This document shows, piece by piece, positions 40,146 to 51,472 of a DNA stretch of 64,000 nucleotides. This DNA is from Pradoshia sp. D12 (lineage in GTDB: Bacteria > Bacillota > Bacilli > Bacillales > Pradoshiaceae), in contig NZ_CP044545.1 of the NCBI RefSeq assembly GCF_008935075.1, positions 2,917,587-2,981,586 of the forward strand. Reading direction: 5' to 3'. Every line of letters starts with the position of its first letter. Position 1 is the stretch's first letter. A program made the position numbers and the translations under genes. The notes beneath the pieces were generated by a model. That model was not told where the DNA came from, made no database searches, and was given only the letters and a program-made list of their open reading frames with translations.

Positions 40146-40405
40146 AAATAAAAACAACTCCCAGTCCCATGCATATGCAAGGGACGGGAGTTGTTACCCG
40201 CGGTGCCACCCTAGTTGGAGCATAAAAAGCTCCCACTTTTACAGTTAACGCCTGTTTAACGTTCATCCCCTACTAGAAACTAACGTTTTTTCAGGGCGAA
40301 ACCTACGGTGTGTTCGTTCATATGGGCACATGCAGAAGTGTTTTCAGCCTAAGACACTTCTTCTCTGATCATGTGTGATCTATATTACTCTTCACCATCA
40401 TTGGA
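40146..40405 (-). promoter_or_regulatory. T-box leader of hisS-aspS (tRNA-His sensing)
   Basis: The T-box AGGGTGGCACCGCGGG is at 40212-40197. Terminator arms are AACAACTCCC and GGGAGTTGTT with a T run on the minus strand. After the stem I apical part, GAACACACC offers CAC (40312-40310) as a His specifier codon. Confidence 0.92.
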
Positions 40406-40463
40406 ATATAATATGTATTTTTATTTAATTAATATTACGAAGTAACTTCCTAGTTGTCAACCC

Positions 40464-40640
40464 TTAAGAACGTCCAAGTTTCTTTTTTAGTTGTTTCACG
40501 TCTCTGACGGACAGGCCAAATTCCGAAGCAAGCTCCACCATGGAATTATTCTGTTCTTTAACCAAAAAATCATGAAAATCCACTCCGAATATTTGTTTAC
40601 CGGCATTTTGTGTGATTAATCCCTTTTCACTGTATCTCAT
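40464..40640 (-). CDS. yrzK: YrzK-like small helix-turn-helix protein
   Basis: A 58-residue gene between the hisS leader and the amidase, the place of yrzK in B. subtilis. AGGGGTG precedes ATG 40640. The C-terminal half, SMVELASEFGLSVRDVKQLKKKLG, reads like a sigma-region-4-type helix-turn-helix. The N-terminal half is unremarkable. Such short proteins are often annotated as sigma-like; DNA binding is untested. Confidence 0.7.
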   Translation of the reverse strand: MRYSEKGLITQNAGKQIFGVDFHDFLVKEQNNSMVELASEFGLSVRDVKQLKKKLGRS

Positions 40641-40779
40641 ATCATGAACACCCCTTATTTATTTAAACTACAGATTGTCTTAATCAGTATTCCCGACTGT
40701 GTAAAGTATCTTTCATAAAAAATATTTTTTCTTTAACAAACGTCTGGCCCTGATTTTTAAAGAAGGAGCGATTATTATC

Positions 40780-42045
40780 TTGCTAAAAAAAATTTTGGTT
40801 TTTCTATGTGTAACCCTACTGCTTGCGCCGATGAAAAATTCTATACCAACCGCACATGCAACGATCGATAAAATTGTGGTTAATGAGCCATCTATTTATG
40901 TCCGGGAGGAGGCAAATATAAAGGCATCCATCATTGATGAAATCCAGGCGGGGAGTGTTTATGATGTCCTGGAAATAGATGAAGATTGGATTAAACTAAA
41001 GCTCAGTGACAAAAAAACAGGATGGGTAGCCAGCTGGCTCGTTACAGGCTATAAAGAAGCGGATCTTACCTCCGATTCCGGTATTGTTACTGCAGACGGT
41101 CTACGTGTTCGAAAAGGCCCAGGCACAGAGTTTAAGGTACTCGGCAATCTTCCTATCGGAACAGTAATTCACATAATAGAGAAACAGGATAGCTGGATTT
41201 CTTTCACCTATGAGGACCATATAGGCTGGATACACAGCAACTACATACATCGACATCAATTACAAAAACCCTCAAAGAGAATCCGTATAACAGCTTCCGT
41301 ACTAAATGTACGAGCATCGGATAAACCAGATGCTTCAATCATTGGAACAGTAAAAAAAGATGAGGAGTATACCGTCCTCAAAAAAAATAGAAAAATGCTT
41401 AAAATTGAACTTCCATCTAAAAAAGAAGGATGGATCCCAAGTTGGTATACAAAATCAGAGAGTGAACAGAATTCAAGTCTTCAAAGGAATGAGTCATTAA
41501 TGGGGAAAACTATTATCCTGGATGCCGGTCATGGAGGCACTGACGGCGGAGCATCCGGACCAGATGGCACTTTAGAAAAAAATCTAACGCTTCAGACCGT
41601 TAAACTGGCATACGAGAAGTTACGAACAGCCGGAGCGAACGTGGTCATGACTCGTTCCAGCGATCGGTATGTAGCGTTACATGCAAGGGCCAATCTTGCA
41701 AATATGAATAGAGCCGATGCCTTTATCAGTTTCCATTATGATAGTAATCAGAATGGAGATAAAAGTGGTATTAAAACATATTATTATCATTCCTATCAAA
41801 AGCAACTAGCCTTAACTATTCAAAAATATTTATTGCAAAACGAGACACCGTTAAATGACCAGGGAGTAAAGCAGAACAACCTGCACGTTTTACGAGAAAA
41901 TCTTCGGCCGGCTGTTTTATTGGAATTAGGCTATATTAATAATCCTGCTGAGGAAGCTCTTATCCAAACAGAATCCTATCAGGAGACCATCACAGATGGG
42001 CTTGTAAATGGACTGGATGCCTACTTTTCTGATTTAGAAATTTAG
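40780..42045 (+). CDS. yrvJ: N-acetylmuramoyl-L-alanine amidase with SH3b domains (YrvJ-like)
   Basis: A 421-residue secreted wall hydrolase. A signal peptide covers about residues 1-28. Three bacterial SH3 domains follow at about 32-90, 97-155 and 165-222; B. subtilis YrvJ is longer. The amidase_3 domain (about 242-415) has zinc ligands in ILDAGHGGTDGGA, the Glu in TLEKNLTL, FISFHYDS, and catalytic Glu in AVLLELGYI. The TTG start lies nine bases after AAGGAG. Confidence 0.93.
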   Translation: MLKKILVFLCVTLLLAPMKNSIPTAHATIDKIVVNEPSIYVREEANIKASIIDEIQAGSVYDVLEIDEDWIKLKLSDKKTGWVASWLVTGYKEADLTSDSGIVTADGLRVRKGPGTEFKVLGNLPIGTVIHIIEKQDSWISFTYEDHIGWIHSNYIHRHQLQKPSKRIRITASVLNVRASDKPDASIIGTVKKDEEYTVLKKNRKMLKIELPSKKEGWIPSWYTKSESEQNSSLQRNESLMGKTIILDAGHGGTDGGASGPDGTLEKNLTLQTVKLAYEKLRTAGANVVMTRSSDRYVALHARANLANMNRADAFISFHYDSNQNGDKSGIKTYYYHSYQKQLALTIQKYLLQNETPLNDQGVKQNNLHVLRENLRPAVLLELGYINNPAEEALIQTESYQETITDGLVNGLDAYFSDLEI

Positions 42046-42116
42046 CGTCCCGAATAGCTATGATTTATGAAACCTGTTGTAAAGATCAACAGATTTATTC
42101 TTAATAGCTTGGATCC

Positions 42117-42158
42117 TCCCTTTATGCTTTTAATTGATAGCATAAAGGGAGTTTTTTA
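42117..42158 (+). terminator. Terminator of the amidase gene
   Basis: TCCCTTTATGC (42117-42127) pairs exactly with GCATAAAGGGA (42140-42150), followed by GTTTTTT. Confidence 0.88.
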
Positions 42159-42189
42159 TGGATAATTCTTTGGGTGGAGAATGTAAATT

Positions 42190-42490
42190 ACTTAGAGGTA
42201 TTGGCTGGTTGAATTATTGGTGTGTTTGGCTGGATTATTGGTAGAATCGGCTGGATTATCGCCCAGTTCGGCGGATTTTCCCCATGTACCGGCTGTATGA
42301 CTTAGTTCGGTTCCTTTCTTTTCTGCTCTGGCTGGATTTTTGCTCAATTTGGCTTGTTTCTTTCCTGAATCGGCTGGTTTCTTGCTCAATTCGGCTGATT
42401 ACTCTCTCGAACCGGCTGAATTATCGCTCAGTTCGGCCTGTTTTTCTCTGTATCGGCTAAATAGCTCAGTTTAGCTGATTTCAAACCTGA
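42190..42490. repeat. Degenerate 21-bp tandem repeat (about 13 units)
   Basis: On the minus strand units of 21 bases recur, best written GCCGAATTGAGCAAGAAACC plus A. Neighbouring units vary, but GCC plus an A-rich second half is kept. In one frame a unit reads A-E-L-S-K-K-P, but stops and a one-base slip break that frame, there is no ribosome site, and the region lies between two terminators. I treat it as a non-coding minisatellite. Confidence 0.8.
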
Positions 42491-42526
42491 AATATAAATT
42501 CAGCTAGATCACTAATTATTGATTTA

Positions 42527-42574
42527 CAAAAAAACACCTCCATATGTCTGAAATAACTCAGATATATGGAGGTG
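42527..42574 (-). terminator. Terminator of relA-dtd
   Basis: CACCTCCATAT pairs with ATATGGAGGTG on the minus strand and the stem continues inward with TCTGA/TCAGA; seven T follow. Confidence 0.88.
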
Positions 42575-42610
42575 TACGGTTTTAAAGAAAGCTACTGCGC
42601 TGCTTAACTT

Positions 42611-43054
42611 TTAGTTTTTGCTTTCGAGAATAAGCGTCACAGGTCCGTCGTTAATGAGCTCGACATCCATCATCGCCCCGAATCTGCCTGTTTCCACTTT
42701 CAACCCTTTTTCTCTCAGCATTTCATTAAACATATCATACAATTTTTCAGCTTCATCGGGCTTGGCTGCTGCCATAAAGTTTGGGCGCCTTCCCTTGCGG
42801 CAATCACCATATAAGGTAAATTGGGAAATCGATAAAATTTCACCGCCCACATCAAGCAAGGAATGGTTCATCTTCATATTCTCGTCTTCAAATATGCGCA
42901 GATGAACGATTTTATCAGCAAGGTAACGGCAATCCTCTTCCGTATCCTCATGAGTAATTCCAACTAATAACACAAACCCGGAGGTAATGGCGCCGATTGT
43001 TTCACCATCGACACGCACTGATGCTGCCTTTGAACGTTGCAATACCACTTTCAT
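42611..43054 (-). CDS. dtd: D-aminoacyl-tRNA deacylase
   Basis: A 147-residue enzyme that frees tRNA from D-amino acids. It starts [18 protein letters not shown]; the catalytic [10 protein letters not shown] and the cross-subunit motif ([11 protein letters not shown], with Gly-Pro) are present. It follows relA by ten bases and is probably its last operon partner, as in B. subtilis (yrvI). Confidence 0.96.
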   Translation of the reverse strand: MKVVLQRSKAASVRVDGETIGAITSGFVLLVGITHEDTEEDCRYLADKIVHLRIFEDENMKMNHSLLDVGGEILSISQFTLYGDCRKGRRPNFMAAAKPDEAEKLYDMFNEMLREKGLKVETGRFGAMMDVELINDGPVTLILESKN

Positions 43055-43064
43055 TTTTTTACCC

Positions 43065-45260
43065 CTAACTCATAATTCTTCTGACAGAATAAATATCGGA
43101 AATTTGCTTAATCCGTTCAACTACTTTATGCAAATGACTTACATTATAAATTGATATAGACATGGTAATTGTCGCACTTTTGTTCCTGTCTGTACGACCT
43201 GATACAGCCGTGATATTCGTCTTCGTTTCACTAACAGCTTGAAGCACTTCATTTAACAAGCCGTTCCGGTCAAATCCATTTATTTCGATATCAACATTGT
43301 ATTCTTTTCGAACGCTCTGACTGCTTTCCCATTCTACCGGGATAATCCGTTCTTTACTTTCTTCATCCAATACATTGACACAGTCTGCCCGATGGACCGA
43401 AACACCGCGTCCTTTTGTAATGTACCCAACTATTTCATCACCAGGAACAGGATTACAGCAGCGTGATAATCTGATTAACATATTGTCAATCCCTTTTACA
43501 CGGACCCCGGAATCCTTCTTCTTCGTTTTCGGAATCATACGCAACTCAGAGACTGCATCAAGCAAGCTTACTTCCTGATCTTTTTCTCTCTTTTTACGAA
43601 GCTTATCTGTTAACCTTGTCGCAATTTGAGCAGCTGTTATTCCGTTGTAGCCCACTGCTGCATACATATCATCTTCATTGGCAAAATTGAATTTTTCAGC
43701 GACTTTCCTCAGGTTCTCAGTAGTACAAACTTCTTTCACATCATATTCCATTGCCTTGACTTCTTTATCGACTAATTCTTTGCCTTTTTCAATATTTTCT
43801 TCTCTGCGTTGCTTTTTAAAGAATTGTCGTATTTTATTTCGCGCTTGTGAAGTTTTTGCCAGCTTCAGCCAATCCTGACTTGGGCCATAGGAATGTTTAG
43901 ATGTTAATATTTCAATAATATCGCCGGTTTTCAGCACATAATCAAGCGTAACCATTTTGCCGTTTACTTTAGCGCCAATCGTTTTATTGCCGATTTCTGA
44001 GTGGACGCGGTAGGCAAAATCAATCGGTACAGATCCTTTTGGCAGCTCATACACATCACCTTTTGGTGAAAAAACAAATACCATATCCGCAAATAAATCC
44101 AGTTTGAGAGATTCCATAAATTCCTCTGCATTGGTAGAGGCATCCTGGAATTCAACAATCTCTCTGAACCAATCCAGCTTTTTATCCATTCGTTGTGTCG
44201 ATGTTAGATCTTTGCCTTCTTTATAAGCCCAGTGTGCCGCAATCCCGAATTCAGCTGTTCGGTGCATTTCTGTCGTACGAATCTGTACTTCCAAAGGTTC
44301 ACCCTTTGGACCAATAATGGTCGTATGAAGAGATTGATACATATTTGCTTTCGGCATAGCTATATAATCCTTGAAACGACCAGGCATTGGCTTCCAGCAT
44401 GTATGAATGATACCAAGAACTGCATAGCAATCTTTAATACTATTTACAATAATACGGACTGCCGTTAAATCATAAATCTCTTCAAACTGTTTATTTTGAA
44501 GAGCCATTTTCCGATAGATACTGTATATATGCTTTGGTCGTCCAAATATATCAGCCTGAATAGAAACTTCCTTCAGCTTTTCCTTCATTCGGTCGGTGAC
44601 ATCTGATAGATACTCTTCTCGCTCCGCCCTCTTCTTTTTCATCAAATTTACAATTCGATAATATTGCTGAGGATTTAAATAGCGGAGAGCTGTATCTTCA
44701 AGTTCCCATTTAATCGTTGAAATACCGAGTCTATGCGCAAGCGGTGCAAATATTTCGAGCGTTTCATTCGCAATCCTACGCTGTTTTTCAACAGGTAAAT
44801 GCTTCAGAGTACGCATATTATGCAGCCTGTCAGCTAATTTAATCACGATTACACGAATATCCTTAGCCATTGCGATAAACATTTTACGGTGATTCTCAGC
44901 TTGCTGCTCTTCCTTTGACTTATATTTAATTTTTCCCAGCTTTGTTACACCGTCAACCAAAAGGGCTACTTCTTCGTTAAAGGTTTCCTTAATGTCTTCC
45001 AGTGTTACGGAAGTATCTTCTACAACGTCATGCAAAAATCCGCCCGCTACTGTAAATGTATCCATCTCTAAGCCCGCCAGGATGGCAGCAACTTGAATTG
45101 GATGGATAATATACGGCTCACCGGATTTACGATATTGCTCCTTGTGAGCTTCTTTGGCGAATTCATACGCTTTTTCTAAGAATGCCACATCTTTATCATT
45201 CATATAGTTTCTTGCTTTATCAAAGACCTGCTCAGCGGTATAAATTTGCTCATTTGCCAT
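43065..45260 (-). CDS. relA: Bifunctional (p)ppGpp synthetase/hydrolase RelA
   Basis: A 731-residue Rel protein of the stringent response. The hydrolase HD domain has [14 protein letters not shown] and [13 protein letters not shown]; the synthetase domain contains [12 protein letters not shown] and [10 protein letters not shown] with [16 protein letters not shown] ([24 protein letters not shown]), a zinc-finger region ([14 protein letters not shown]) and a C-terminal ACT domain follow. Both active sites look complete. It lies between apt and dtd, the conserved order. Confidence 0.98.
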   Translation of the reverse strand: MANEQIYTAEQVFDKARNYMNDKDVAFLEKAYEFAKEAHKEQYRKSGEPYIIHPIQVAAILAGLEMDTFTVAGGFLHDVVEDTSVTLEDIKETFNEEVALLVDGVTKLGKIKYKSKEEQQAENHRKMFIAMAKDIRVIVIKLADRLHNMRTLKHLPVEKQRRIANETLEIFAPLAHRLGISTIKWELEDTALRYLNPQQYYRIVNLMKKKRAEREEYLSDVTDRMKEKLKEVSIQADIFGRPKHIYSIYRKMALQNKQFEEIYDLTAVRIIVNSIKDCYAVLGIIHTCWKPMPGRFKDYIAMPKANMYQSLHTTIIGPKGEPLEVQIRTTEMHRTAEFGIAAHWAYKEGKDLTSTQRMDKKLDWFREIVEFQDASTNAEEFMESLKLDLFADMVFVFSPKGDVYELPKGSVPIDFAYRVHSEIGNKTIGAKVNGKMVTLDYVLKTGDIIEILTSKHSYGPSQDWLKLAKTSQARNKIRQFFKKQRREENIEKGKELVDKEVKAMEYDVKEVCTTENLRKVAEKFNFANEDDMYAAVGYNGITAAQIATRLTDKLRKKREKDQEVSLLDAVSELRMIPKTKKKDSGVRVKGIDNMLIRLSRCCNPVPGDEIVGYITKGRGVSVHRADCVNVLDEESKERIIPVEWESSQSVRKEYNVDIEINGFDRNGLLNEVLQAVSETKTNITAVSGRTDRNKSATITMSISIYNVSHLHKVVERIKQISDIYSVRRIMS

Positions 45261-45433
45261 GAAATCACCTTTTACTCCGTATTTCCACGTTTTTTGCTTA
45301 TCGTTATCTATGTTAAACCATATAGGTTAATCGTTAAAAAGAGGATTGTTTCTATTATCATCAAAAAAAGTTTTCTTGTAAAGTAACGAACAAGATTTTA
45401 TCTGTTGTTTCGCTATTATTCGCAATTTGATAA

Positions 45434-45462
45434 TATAAAAAGCGCTCTAATAATTAGAACGC
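45434..45462 (-). terminator. Terminator of apt
   Basis: GCGTTCTAA pairs with TTAGAGCGC around TTA on the minus strand, followed by TTTTTATATT. Confidence 0.75.
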
Positions 45463-45475
45463 CATTACTATATGC

Positions 45476-45988
45476 TTAATATTCCATTAATGTGAGTATA
45501 TCATAGCCGGCAAGTTTTTTCCTGCCCTCAAGGTACGTTAACTCAACTAAAAAAGCTAATCCTGCTACAACTCCGCCAAGCTCTTCAACCAATTTAATAG
45601 TCGCTTCCATTGTTCCGCCTGTAGCCAATAGGTCATCAGTAATCAATACTCTCTGACCTGGTTTGATTGCATCTTTATGAATGGTTAACACATCTTTACC
45701 GTATTCCAAACCGTATTCAACTTTAAAGGTTTCTCTAGGCAGCTTGCCTTCTTTACGCACTGGCGCAAAGCCAACTTCCATTGCATAAGCTACAGGGCAG
45801 CCGATAATGAATCCACGTGCTTCCGGTCCTACAATAATATCAATTTCTTTCTCTTTAGCAAACTTTACAATTTGATCTGTTGCATATTTATATGCCTTCC
45901 CGTTATCCATAAGTGGGGTAATATCTTTAAATTTAATCCCTGGCTTAGGCCAATCTTCTACGATCGCTATATATTGTTTTAAATCCAT
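45476..45988 (-). CDS. apt: Adenine phosphoribosyltransferase
   Basis: A 170-residue purine salvage enzyme (adenine + PRPP to AMP). The adenine-contact region has FKDITPLM and [11 protein letters not shown]; the PRPP loop is [16 protein letters not shown]. The start overlaps the end of recJ by ten bases, so it is translated from the same transcript; its own terminator separates it from relA. Confidence 0.97.
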   Translation of the reverse strand: MDLKQYIAIVEDWPKPGIKFKDITPLMDNGKAYKYATDQIVKFAKEKEIDIIVGPEARGFIIGCPVAYAMEVGFAPVRKEGKLPRETFKVEYGLEYGKDVLTIHKDAIKPGQRVLITDDLLATGGTMEATIKLVEELGGVVAGLAFLVELTYLEGRKKLAGYDILTLMEY

Positions 45989-48348
45989 TGCTCAGTTTCC
46001 TCCTTGTTTTCCATGTGGGATCGAATCAACTTGCCAAGGTATTCATAAAGCTGATTGAATGAAGCGTATAGAAGCTCTTGTTCCAACGCCATTCTTGCTT
46101 GTCTTTCTTGATAGGTTTTAGATTCTTGGAGATCCCGTTTCATACTGGTCCTTACCAAATCAATGAGTCCGTTATTTATTGTAACAAACTCGAGCTCAAA
46201 AAACACCTTTGTCATAAAATCAATATTTTCTTTTGACCAGCCTTTATGAATATTCAGCATGGAACGCAGTTCTTTATATGAAATAGGTCCTTTTTTTGCC
46301 AACAAGGCATAATACCATTTAAATTGGTCTCTTGTTGGAAACGCTGAGAAATAATCATTTTGAGTGGTACGAAAGTAAACATACACTCTTTTAGGCAATT
46401 TTCCAATAAAAAGTGCTTCAAATATATCTTTTTGTGAAGGTAAATCTGCTAAAACTACATGATAGCCGTCTAAAGTTTCCTGTTGAGCTGCTTCTAAAGA
46501 GGTAATATGGATAATTTGATCATTCTCTTTAGTAAATTCCGTCAGCCACACCCTACTCTCTTCCTGAAATAAGATGATTTTGCGTGGAGACGGCACTGTC
46601 TGAACATGTATTTTCCCCTTATCGCTGCGACAATCAAATAACTGCCACCCTGGTACAGAAAGATCCTGTAAAAACAATTGGGGCTTTTTTATATTATTCC
46701 ATTCATTTATCGCCAATTCCCCAATTACAGATACCTTGGCCTGCGGAGATAAATGATCAAGGAACTCTCCTAATCCAAACCCAATGCTATCTAACCCAGC
46801 GTCATTTTGTTCGAGCTGAAGTTTAAGATGAGTTTTATCTGCCCCAATTTTCCTGGAAGTTGTTATTGAGGCATCCTCAATCAAAATCCTCGGTTTTGGG
46901 TTTTGCATCCCGTACGGTGCAAGCTGGGACATTTGCTGAATAAGCGTTAATGAAATTTCATCAATCGCAACTAAGCTATCTATCTCAGTAACAGGCTGGA
47001 AATCTTCTTCTGTTAGAATTTCATTAGCCTGATTGATCAATCGTTGTCTCAATTCCTCAACATCTTCTATTTTCAATGTCATACCAGCAGCCATAGGATG
47101 GCCCCCAAAATGAGGAAGCAGTTCTCTGTTTAAAGATAAGTTTTGAAAAAGATCAAATCCTGGAATACTGCGTGCAGATCCCTTTGCTGTTCCTTTCTCA
47201 CGATCAATACTTAATACGATCGTCGGACGATAATACTTTTCTACAAGCTTACTGGCTACAATCCCTACTACACCAGTATTCCATCCTTCACGGGCAATAA
47301 TTAGGACCGGATTGGTTTCAGGTGGATAGTTATTCTCCACTTCCTCAATCGCTTCCTGGGTCATTTCTTTTACGATTGATTGCCGCTCTTTATTCAATAA
47401 ATCTATTTCGTCGGCTATCGAATCAGCTTCTTCCTGACTTTCTGTAAGTAAAAGCTCTACAGCTGGATCTGCCGATTCCAATCTTCCTACAGCATTTATT
47501 CTCGGTGCCAATCCAAATCCAATGGAATCCTCATTTAAGGAATCGCGCTGAATACCTGCTTTTTGACAAAGGGCAAGGATTCCCGGTCTCGTTGATTTCT
47601 TTAATGCCTGAATCCCTTTAATCGCAATTAATCTATTTTCATCATGAAGAGGAACCAAGTCAGCTACTGTTCCAATTGCAGCAATGCCAATCAACTCATC
47701 AGGCAACTCACCAAGTAAAGCATGGGCCAATTTCATTGCCACACCTGCACCTGCCAACTCTGAAAACGGATAAGTTTCACCCGGCTTTTTGGGATGAAGG
47801 ATAGCTAATGCCTGCGGTAACTCAGGACCCGGTTCATGATGGTCCGTCACAATATAATCCATTCCCAATTCTTTCGCCACTTGAGCCTCATGAATGGCCG
47901 AAATGCCACAGTCTACTGTGATAAGTAACGTAGTTCCCTGTTCTTTTATGAATCGAAAAGCCTCTTCATTTGGGCCATAGCCTTCTGTAAAGCGATTTGG
48001 AATATACCATGACACATGTTCTGCTCCCATTATTTTAAGCGTGAGCATTAAGATGGTCGTACTGCTGACCCCATCGGCATCATAGTCTCCGAATATAGTA
48101 ATCTTTTCGTTGTTTTTTACAGCTTTCACAATCCGTCTCATAGCTTCTTCCATACCTGATAGTAAAAACGGATCATAGAAATCCTGCTGGGCTGCATACA
48201 AAAAAGACCGCGCTTCTTCTACGGTCTTTATTCCTCTGTTGACCAATAATGTAGCCACAATACGAGGCTGTTCAAGTTCTTGCATGAATAGATTTATAAT
48301 GGTTTCATCAGCTTTTTTTAAAAGCCAACGTGTTTTTGATTGTAACAT
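45979..48348 (-). CDS. recJ: Single-stranded-DNA-specific exonuclease RecJ
   Basis: A 789-residue 5'-3' exonuclease of recombination and mismatch/base excision repair. The DHH domain holds [26 protein letters not shown] and [10 protein letters not shown]; the DHHA1 domain holds [15 protein letters not shown]. An OB-like part follows and a long C-terminal region (about residues 560-789) typical of Bacillus RecJ. Length matches the B. subtilis protein. First of recJ-apt. Confidence 0.95.
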   Translation of the reverse strand: MLQSKTRWLLKKADETIINLFMQELEQPRIVATLLVNRGIKTVEEARSFLYAAQQDFYDPFLLSGMEEAMRRIVKAVKNNEKITIFGDYDADGVSSTTILMLTLKIMGAEHVSWYIPNRFTEGYGPNEEAFRFIKEQGTTLLITVDCGISAIHEAQVAKELGMDYIVTDHHEPGPELPQALAILHPKKPGETYPFSELAGAGVAMKLAHALLGELPDELIGIAAIGTVADLVPLHDENRLIAIKGIQALKKSTRPGILALCQKAGIQRDSLNEDSIGFGLAPRINAVGRLESADPAVELLLTESQEEADSIADEIDLLNKERQSIVKEMTQEAIEEVENNYPPETNPVLIIAREGWNTGVVGIVASKLVEKYYRPTIVLSIDREKGTAKGSARSIPGFDLFQNLSLNRELLPHFGGHPMAAGMTLKIEDVEELRQRLINQANEILTEEDFQPVTEIDSLVAIDEISLTLIQQMSQLAPYGMQNPKPRILIEDASITTSRKIGADKTHLKLQLEQNDAGLDSIGFGLGEFLDHLSPQAKVSVIGELAINEWNNIKKPQLFLQDLSVPGWQLFDCRSDKGKIHVQTVPSPRKIILFQEESRVWLTEFTKENDQIIHITSLEAAQQETLDGYHVVLADLPSQKDIFEALFIGKLPKRVYVYFRTTQNDYFSAFPTRDQFKWYYALLAKKGPISYKELRSMLNIHKGWSKENIDFMTKVFFELEFVTINNGLIDLVRTSMKRDLQESKTYQERQARMALEQELLYASFNQLYEYLGKLIRSHMENKEETEQWI

Positions 48349-48415
48349 ATTGTCACCCCTGACCTATCTATTATAAAAAATATCTATCAAAGGTTCAATG
48401 AGTGATTCTAAATAT

Positions 48416-48706
48416 TTATGATTTTGGGTGAGTGTTAAGATCATTGTCAGCCAATTCATTATAAGCGATCCGTTCATTTGTTAGTTCTTTTATCTGCTTA
48501 GTCAGAGAGATAATACGGACTGCCATTACAGAACCAACAATGATTCCACCCATGGCAACAGATCCTAAAATAACCAAAATCAAGGGCCAATGAGCCGTTC
48601 CAAATACATAATTAACATCCACCTTATCCACATTAACAACAGCAAAAATAGCAACGATAAGAGCAAATACTATCCCAAGAATCACGTACCACTGAAGTTT
48701 TTTCAT
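48416..48706 (-). CDS. yrvD: LapA-domain membrane protein (YrvD-like, DUF1049)
   Basis: A 96-residue protein with two membrane helices (YVILGIVFALIVAIFAVVNV and WPLILVILGSVAMGGIIVGS) separated by the NVDKVDVNYVFGTAHWP loop, the LapA/DUF1049 pattern, and a cytoplasmic coiled tail. In E. coli LapA works with LapB in LPS control; the role in Gram-positives is unknown. It lies upstream of recJ as in B. subtilis; yrvC is missing. Confidence 0.88.
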   Translation of the reverse strand: MKKLQWYVILGIVFALIVAIFAVVNVDKVDVNYVFGTAHWPLILVILGSVAMGGIIVGSVMAVRIISLTKQIKELTNERIAYNELADNDLNTHPKS

Positions 48707-48910
48707 ATTCCTACTCCTTTATAAAGTATTATGAAAAATTTTAATAAATCATGTATATAGTCTTAATCCCCTTATCTTACAAAGAAAAAACGTACTCCAT
48801 GTTTGTTAGTCTATTGTTTACCTTTACTAGATCTTGCATACACAGCAAAAAAAGCACACAAAATAATCAGTTATAACACATAAAGTCTTTTTGTGAACTG
48901 GTGTAAGCTA

Positions 48911-48955
48911 CCATAAAAACAGCCCGCTTCTCAAGAAAAAGAACCGGGCTGTTTT
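48911..48955 (-). terminator. Terminator of secDF
   Basis: AAACAGCCCG pairs with CGGGCTGTTT across a 18-base loop on the minus strand; a T run follows. Confidence 0.8.
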
Positions 48956-48968
48956 GTATGAAACATCA

Positions 48969-51236
48969 TTAAACTTGTGGTTGATCGTTGTTTACGCGCT
49001 TTTCTTTATATGTTTTGATAACACCTTTCTTCTTCAGCTCTTTGCCTTTTAGGATTCCATAAATAGGGGCTGCAAGCAGAATAGAAGAATACATACCAGT
49101 TACCAAACCGATTAATAGAGCAAGGTTAAAATTAAAGATTGATTCGCTTCCAAGGAACATCATCGCCAACACAGTAACTAACACAGTTAGAACAGTATTG
49201 ATAGACCTGACCATTGTTTGGCGAACACTGATATTGATAATCTCATTAATTTCTTCCTGAGTCTTAATGCGTTTTTTCATTTGCATATTCTCACGAATAC
49301 GGTCAAACGTAACGATTGTATCATTGATCGAATACCCAATGATGGTTAATACAGCGGCTATAAAGGTTAAATCCACTTCGATTCTAAAAATACTAAATAT
49401 CGTTATTATCATAAACGCATCGTGCAGGAGCGCCAATATAGAAGGTAGAGCCATTCTCCACTCAAAGCGTAGGGTCGCATAAATAACAATACCAATTGAA
49501 GCAATCGCTACCGCAATCAGCGCATTTTTGGCTAACTCCTTACCTATTGTCGGGGATACCGTACTTATATTCGGATTATGCCCATACTTGGAATCAAAGT
49601 AATTGTTTAGCTCTGCAATTTCATCTTTTGAAAAGACATCTTTCGTCCGCACAACAGCCGACTTGTTACCCTCACCTGCCATAACGATATCTTGCGAATC
49701 AATTTCGTTTTCAGTAAGATCTTTTTGGATTTCACCTACTGATAGTTCTTTATCAGCATTGATTTGAATTCTGGACCCACTGGAAAAATCGATACCTGTA
49801 TTTAAACCATTTACAAATAAGGATCCTACTCCAATTATGGTTAATATAATAGAAAAGATAAAGAATTTCTTTGCAGGCTTAATGAAATCCCATTTATCAA
49901 ACTTCGTAGGTAAATATTTATCCTTTTTAAATTCGTTTAAATCATGAATGTCGCTTTTCTTAACCCCAAACCAGCCTGGGCGATTGTTAAGGAAGTTACT
50001 GTTCACCCATAAGGACATAATCAATCTTGTACCATACACAGCCGTTATAAAGCTGACTAATATACTGACAATCAAACTGGTCGCAAAGCCTTTGACTGAA
50101 CTGGTTCCAAAATAAAACAGAACAGCTGCTGCAAGTAAAGTGGTAATATTGGCATCCATTATTGTAGACAAGGAGTGCTTATTCCCCTCTTTATAGGCTG
50201 CCTTAATGGAACGTCCTTTACGAATTTCGTCCCGGATCCGTTCATTTGTAATAATGTTCGCATCGACCGCCATCCCCACCCCAAGTATGAGGGCTGCTAT
50301 ACCTGGCAATGTAAGAACAGCATTCATCCAATCAAATACGAGAATGATTAAATAAATATAGGCAGACAATGAGACAACTGCAATCGCGCCTGGGAATCGG
50401 TAATAAGCAACCATAAAGATAAAGATAGCCAGGATCCCAACAATTCCAGCTAATAGCGTTTTATTTAATGCTTCTTCACCGAATTTAGCACCTACAGATG
50501 TTGAATAGATCTCATTCAGTTTAACCGGCAGGGCACCTGCATTTAAAATTTCAGCGAGGTCTTTAGCCTCTTCTACAGTAAAGTCACCTGAAATAACGGC
50601 TGTATCTGAATTGATCACTTGATTCACGTTTGGTGCTGAAATAAATTTAGGATCTTCTTTTGTGATTTCTTCTTTATAGGAATCTTTTCCTTCTTCAAAA
50701 TCTAGCCAAATAGCTAGTTGATTCTCTGGCGCCATGGCTAAAATATCCCTTGTAACTTGTCCAAATTTATCTGCATCTTTTAATTGGACCTGTACAATAG
50801 GTTGATTGGTTTGGCTATCAAAAGATTGGCTGGCTCCTCCTTCTTTTAAATCCCCGCCATCCATTCTTACTTTATCGTTCACATCACGGAAAGTTAGATT
50901 GGCTTGCGTTGATAGAAGTTCCCTTGCTTTCTCCTGATCATCTACGCCTGCTAGCTGTACACGGATCCGATTATTGCCTTCAACTTGAATGCTCGGTTCA
51001 CTGACACCGAGAACATTAATTCTTCGGTCCAATGCGCTGGCAGTAGCCGCCATTGCTTTTTCATCAATTTTTTGTCCATCTTTTGCTGGCTCCACTTTAT
51101 AAAGAACTTCAAACCCGCCCTGTAAATCAAGGCCCAGCTTAATGTTTTGCATGATATTAGATGTTGTACCAACAAAGGTAACTCCTAATACGATTACAAT
51201 AAGGAAGAAAGCCAGGATTCTACTTCTCTTAACCAT
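48969..51236 (-). CDS. secDF: Fused SecD-SecF protein export accessory subunit
   Basis: A 755-residue RND-type membrane protein that uses the proton gradient to help finish Sec-dependent export. The SecD half has LGLDLQGGFEVLYKV after helix 1, an extracytoplasmic P1 domain (about 40-250) and GILAIFIFMVAYYRFPG; the SecF half starts near residue 440 and has GIDFSSGSRIQI and YSINDTIVTFDRIREN. D and F are one polypeptide, as in B. subtilis; about 12 helices. Confidence 0.97.
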   Translation of the reverse strand: MVKRSRILAFFLIVIVLGVTFVGTTSNIMQNIKLGLDLQGGFEVLYKVEPAKDGQKIDEKAMAATASALDRRINVLGVSEPSIQVEGNNRIRVQLAGVDDQEKARELLSTQANLTFRDVNDKVRMDGGDLKEGGASQSFDSQTNQPIVQVQLKDADKFGQVTRDILAMAPENQLAIWLDFEEGKDSYKEEITKEDPKFISAPNVNQVINSDTAVISGDFTVEEAKDLAEILNAGALPVKLNEIYSTSVGAKFGEEALNKTLLAGIVGILAIFIFMVAYYRFPGAIAVVSLSAYIYLIILVFDWMNAVLTLPGIAALILGVGMAVDANIITNERIRDEIRKGRSIKAAYKEGNKHSLSTIMDANITTLLAAAVLFYFGTSSVKGFATSLIVSILVSFITAVYGTRLIMSLWVNSNFLNNRPGWFGVKKSDIHDLNEFKKDKYLPTKFDKWDFIKPAKKFFIFSIILTIIGVGSLFVNGLNTGIDFSSGSRIQINADKELSVGEIQKDLTENEIDSQDIVMAGEGNKSAVVRTKDVFSKDEIAELNNYFDSKYGHNPNISTVSPTIGKELAKNALIAVAIASIGIVIYATLRFEWRMALPSILALLHDAFMIITIFSIFRIEVDLTFIAAVLTIIGYSINDTIVTFDRIRENMQMKKRIKTQEEINEIINISVRQTMVRSINTVLTVLVTVLAMMFLGSESIFNFNLALLIGLVTGMYSSILLAAPIYGILKGKELKKKGVIKTYKEKRVNNDQPQV

Positions 51237-51472
51237 TATGTAAATAGCCCCCTAATCATAATATCCCGATTGAAGCAGCATGGAAGGACGCTACTTTAAT
51301 AAAACGTGATTATCCGATTTACTCGGTTCCTATGTTTTATTCCAGTTGTTTCAATCTTTTAAAATTTGATTTTACCGTTCTTATTATGAAAGATAGAATA
51401 CAAAGTGTCAATTTGATTTCATATGAATTGGAAATTAATGCATGGATATATACCGCTCATATTTCTATAAAA

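Noticed and set aside
40078-40266. N-terminal extension of hisS by 63 codons
   Set aside because: It reads through the T-box and terminator; the conserved start [10 protein letters not shown] with AAGGAGG is at 40077.
42192-42389. 65-codon minus-strand frame of Lys/Ala/Pro repeats
   Set aside because: It is one frame of the 21-bp tandem repeat; it starts inside a unit without a ribosome site and upstream units carry stops.
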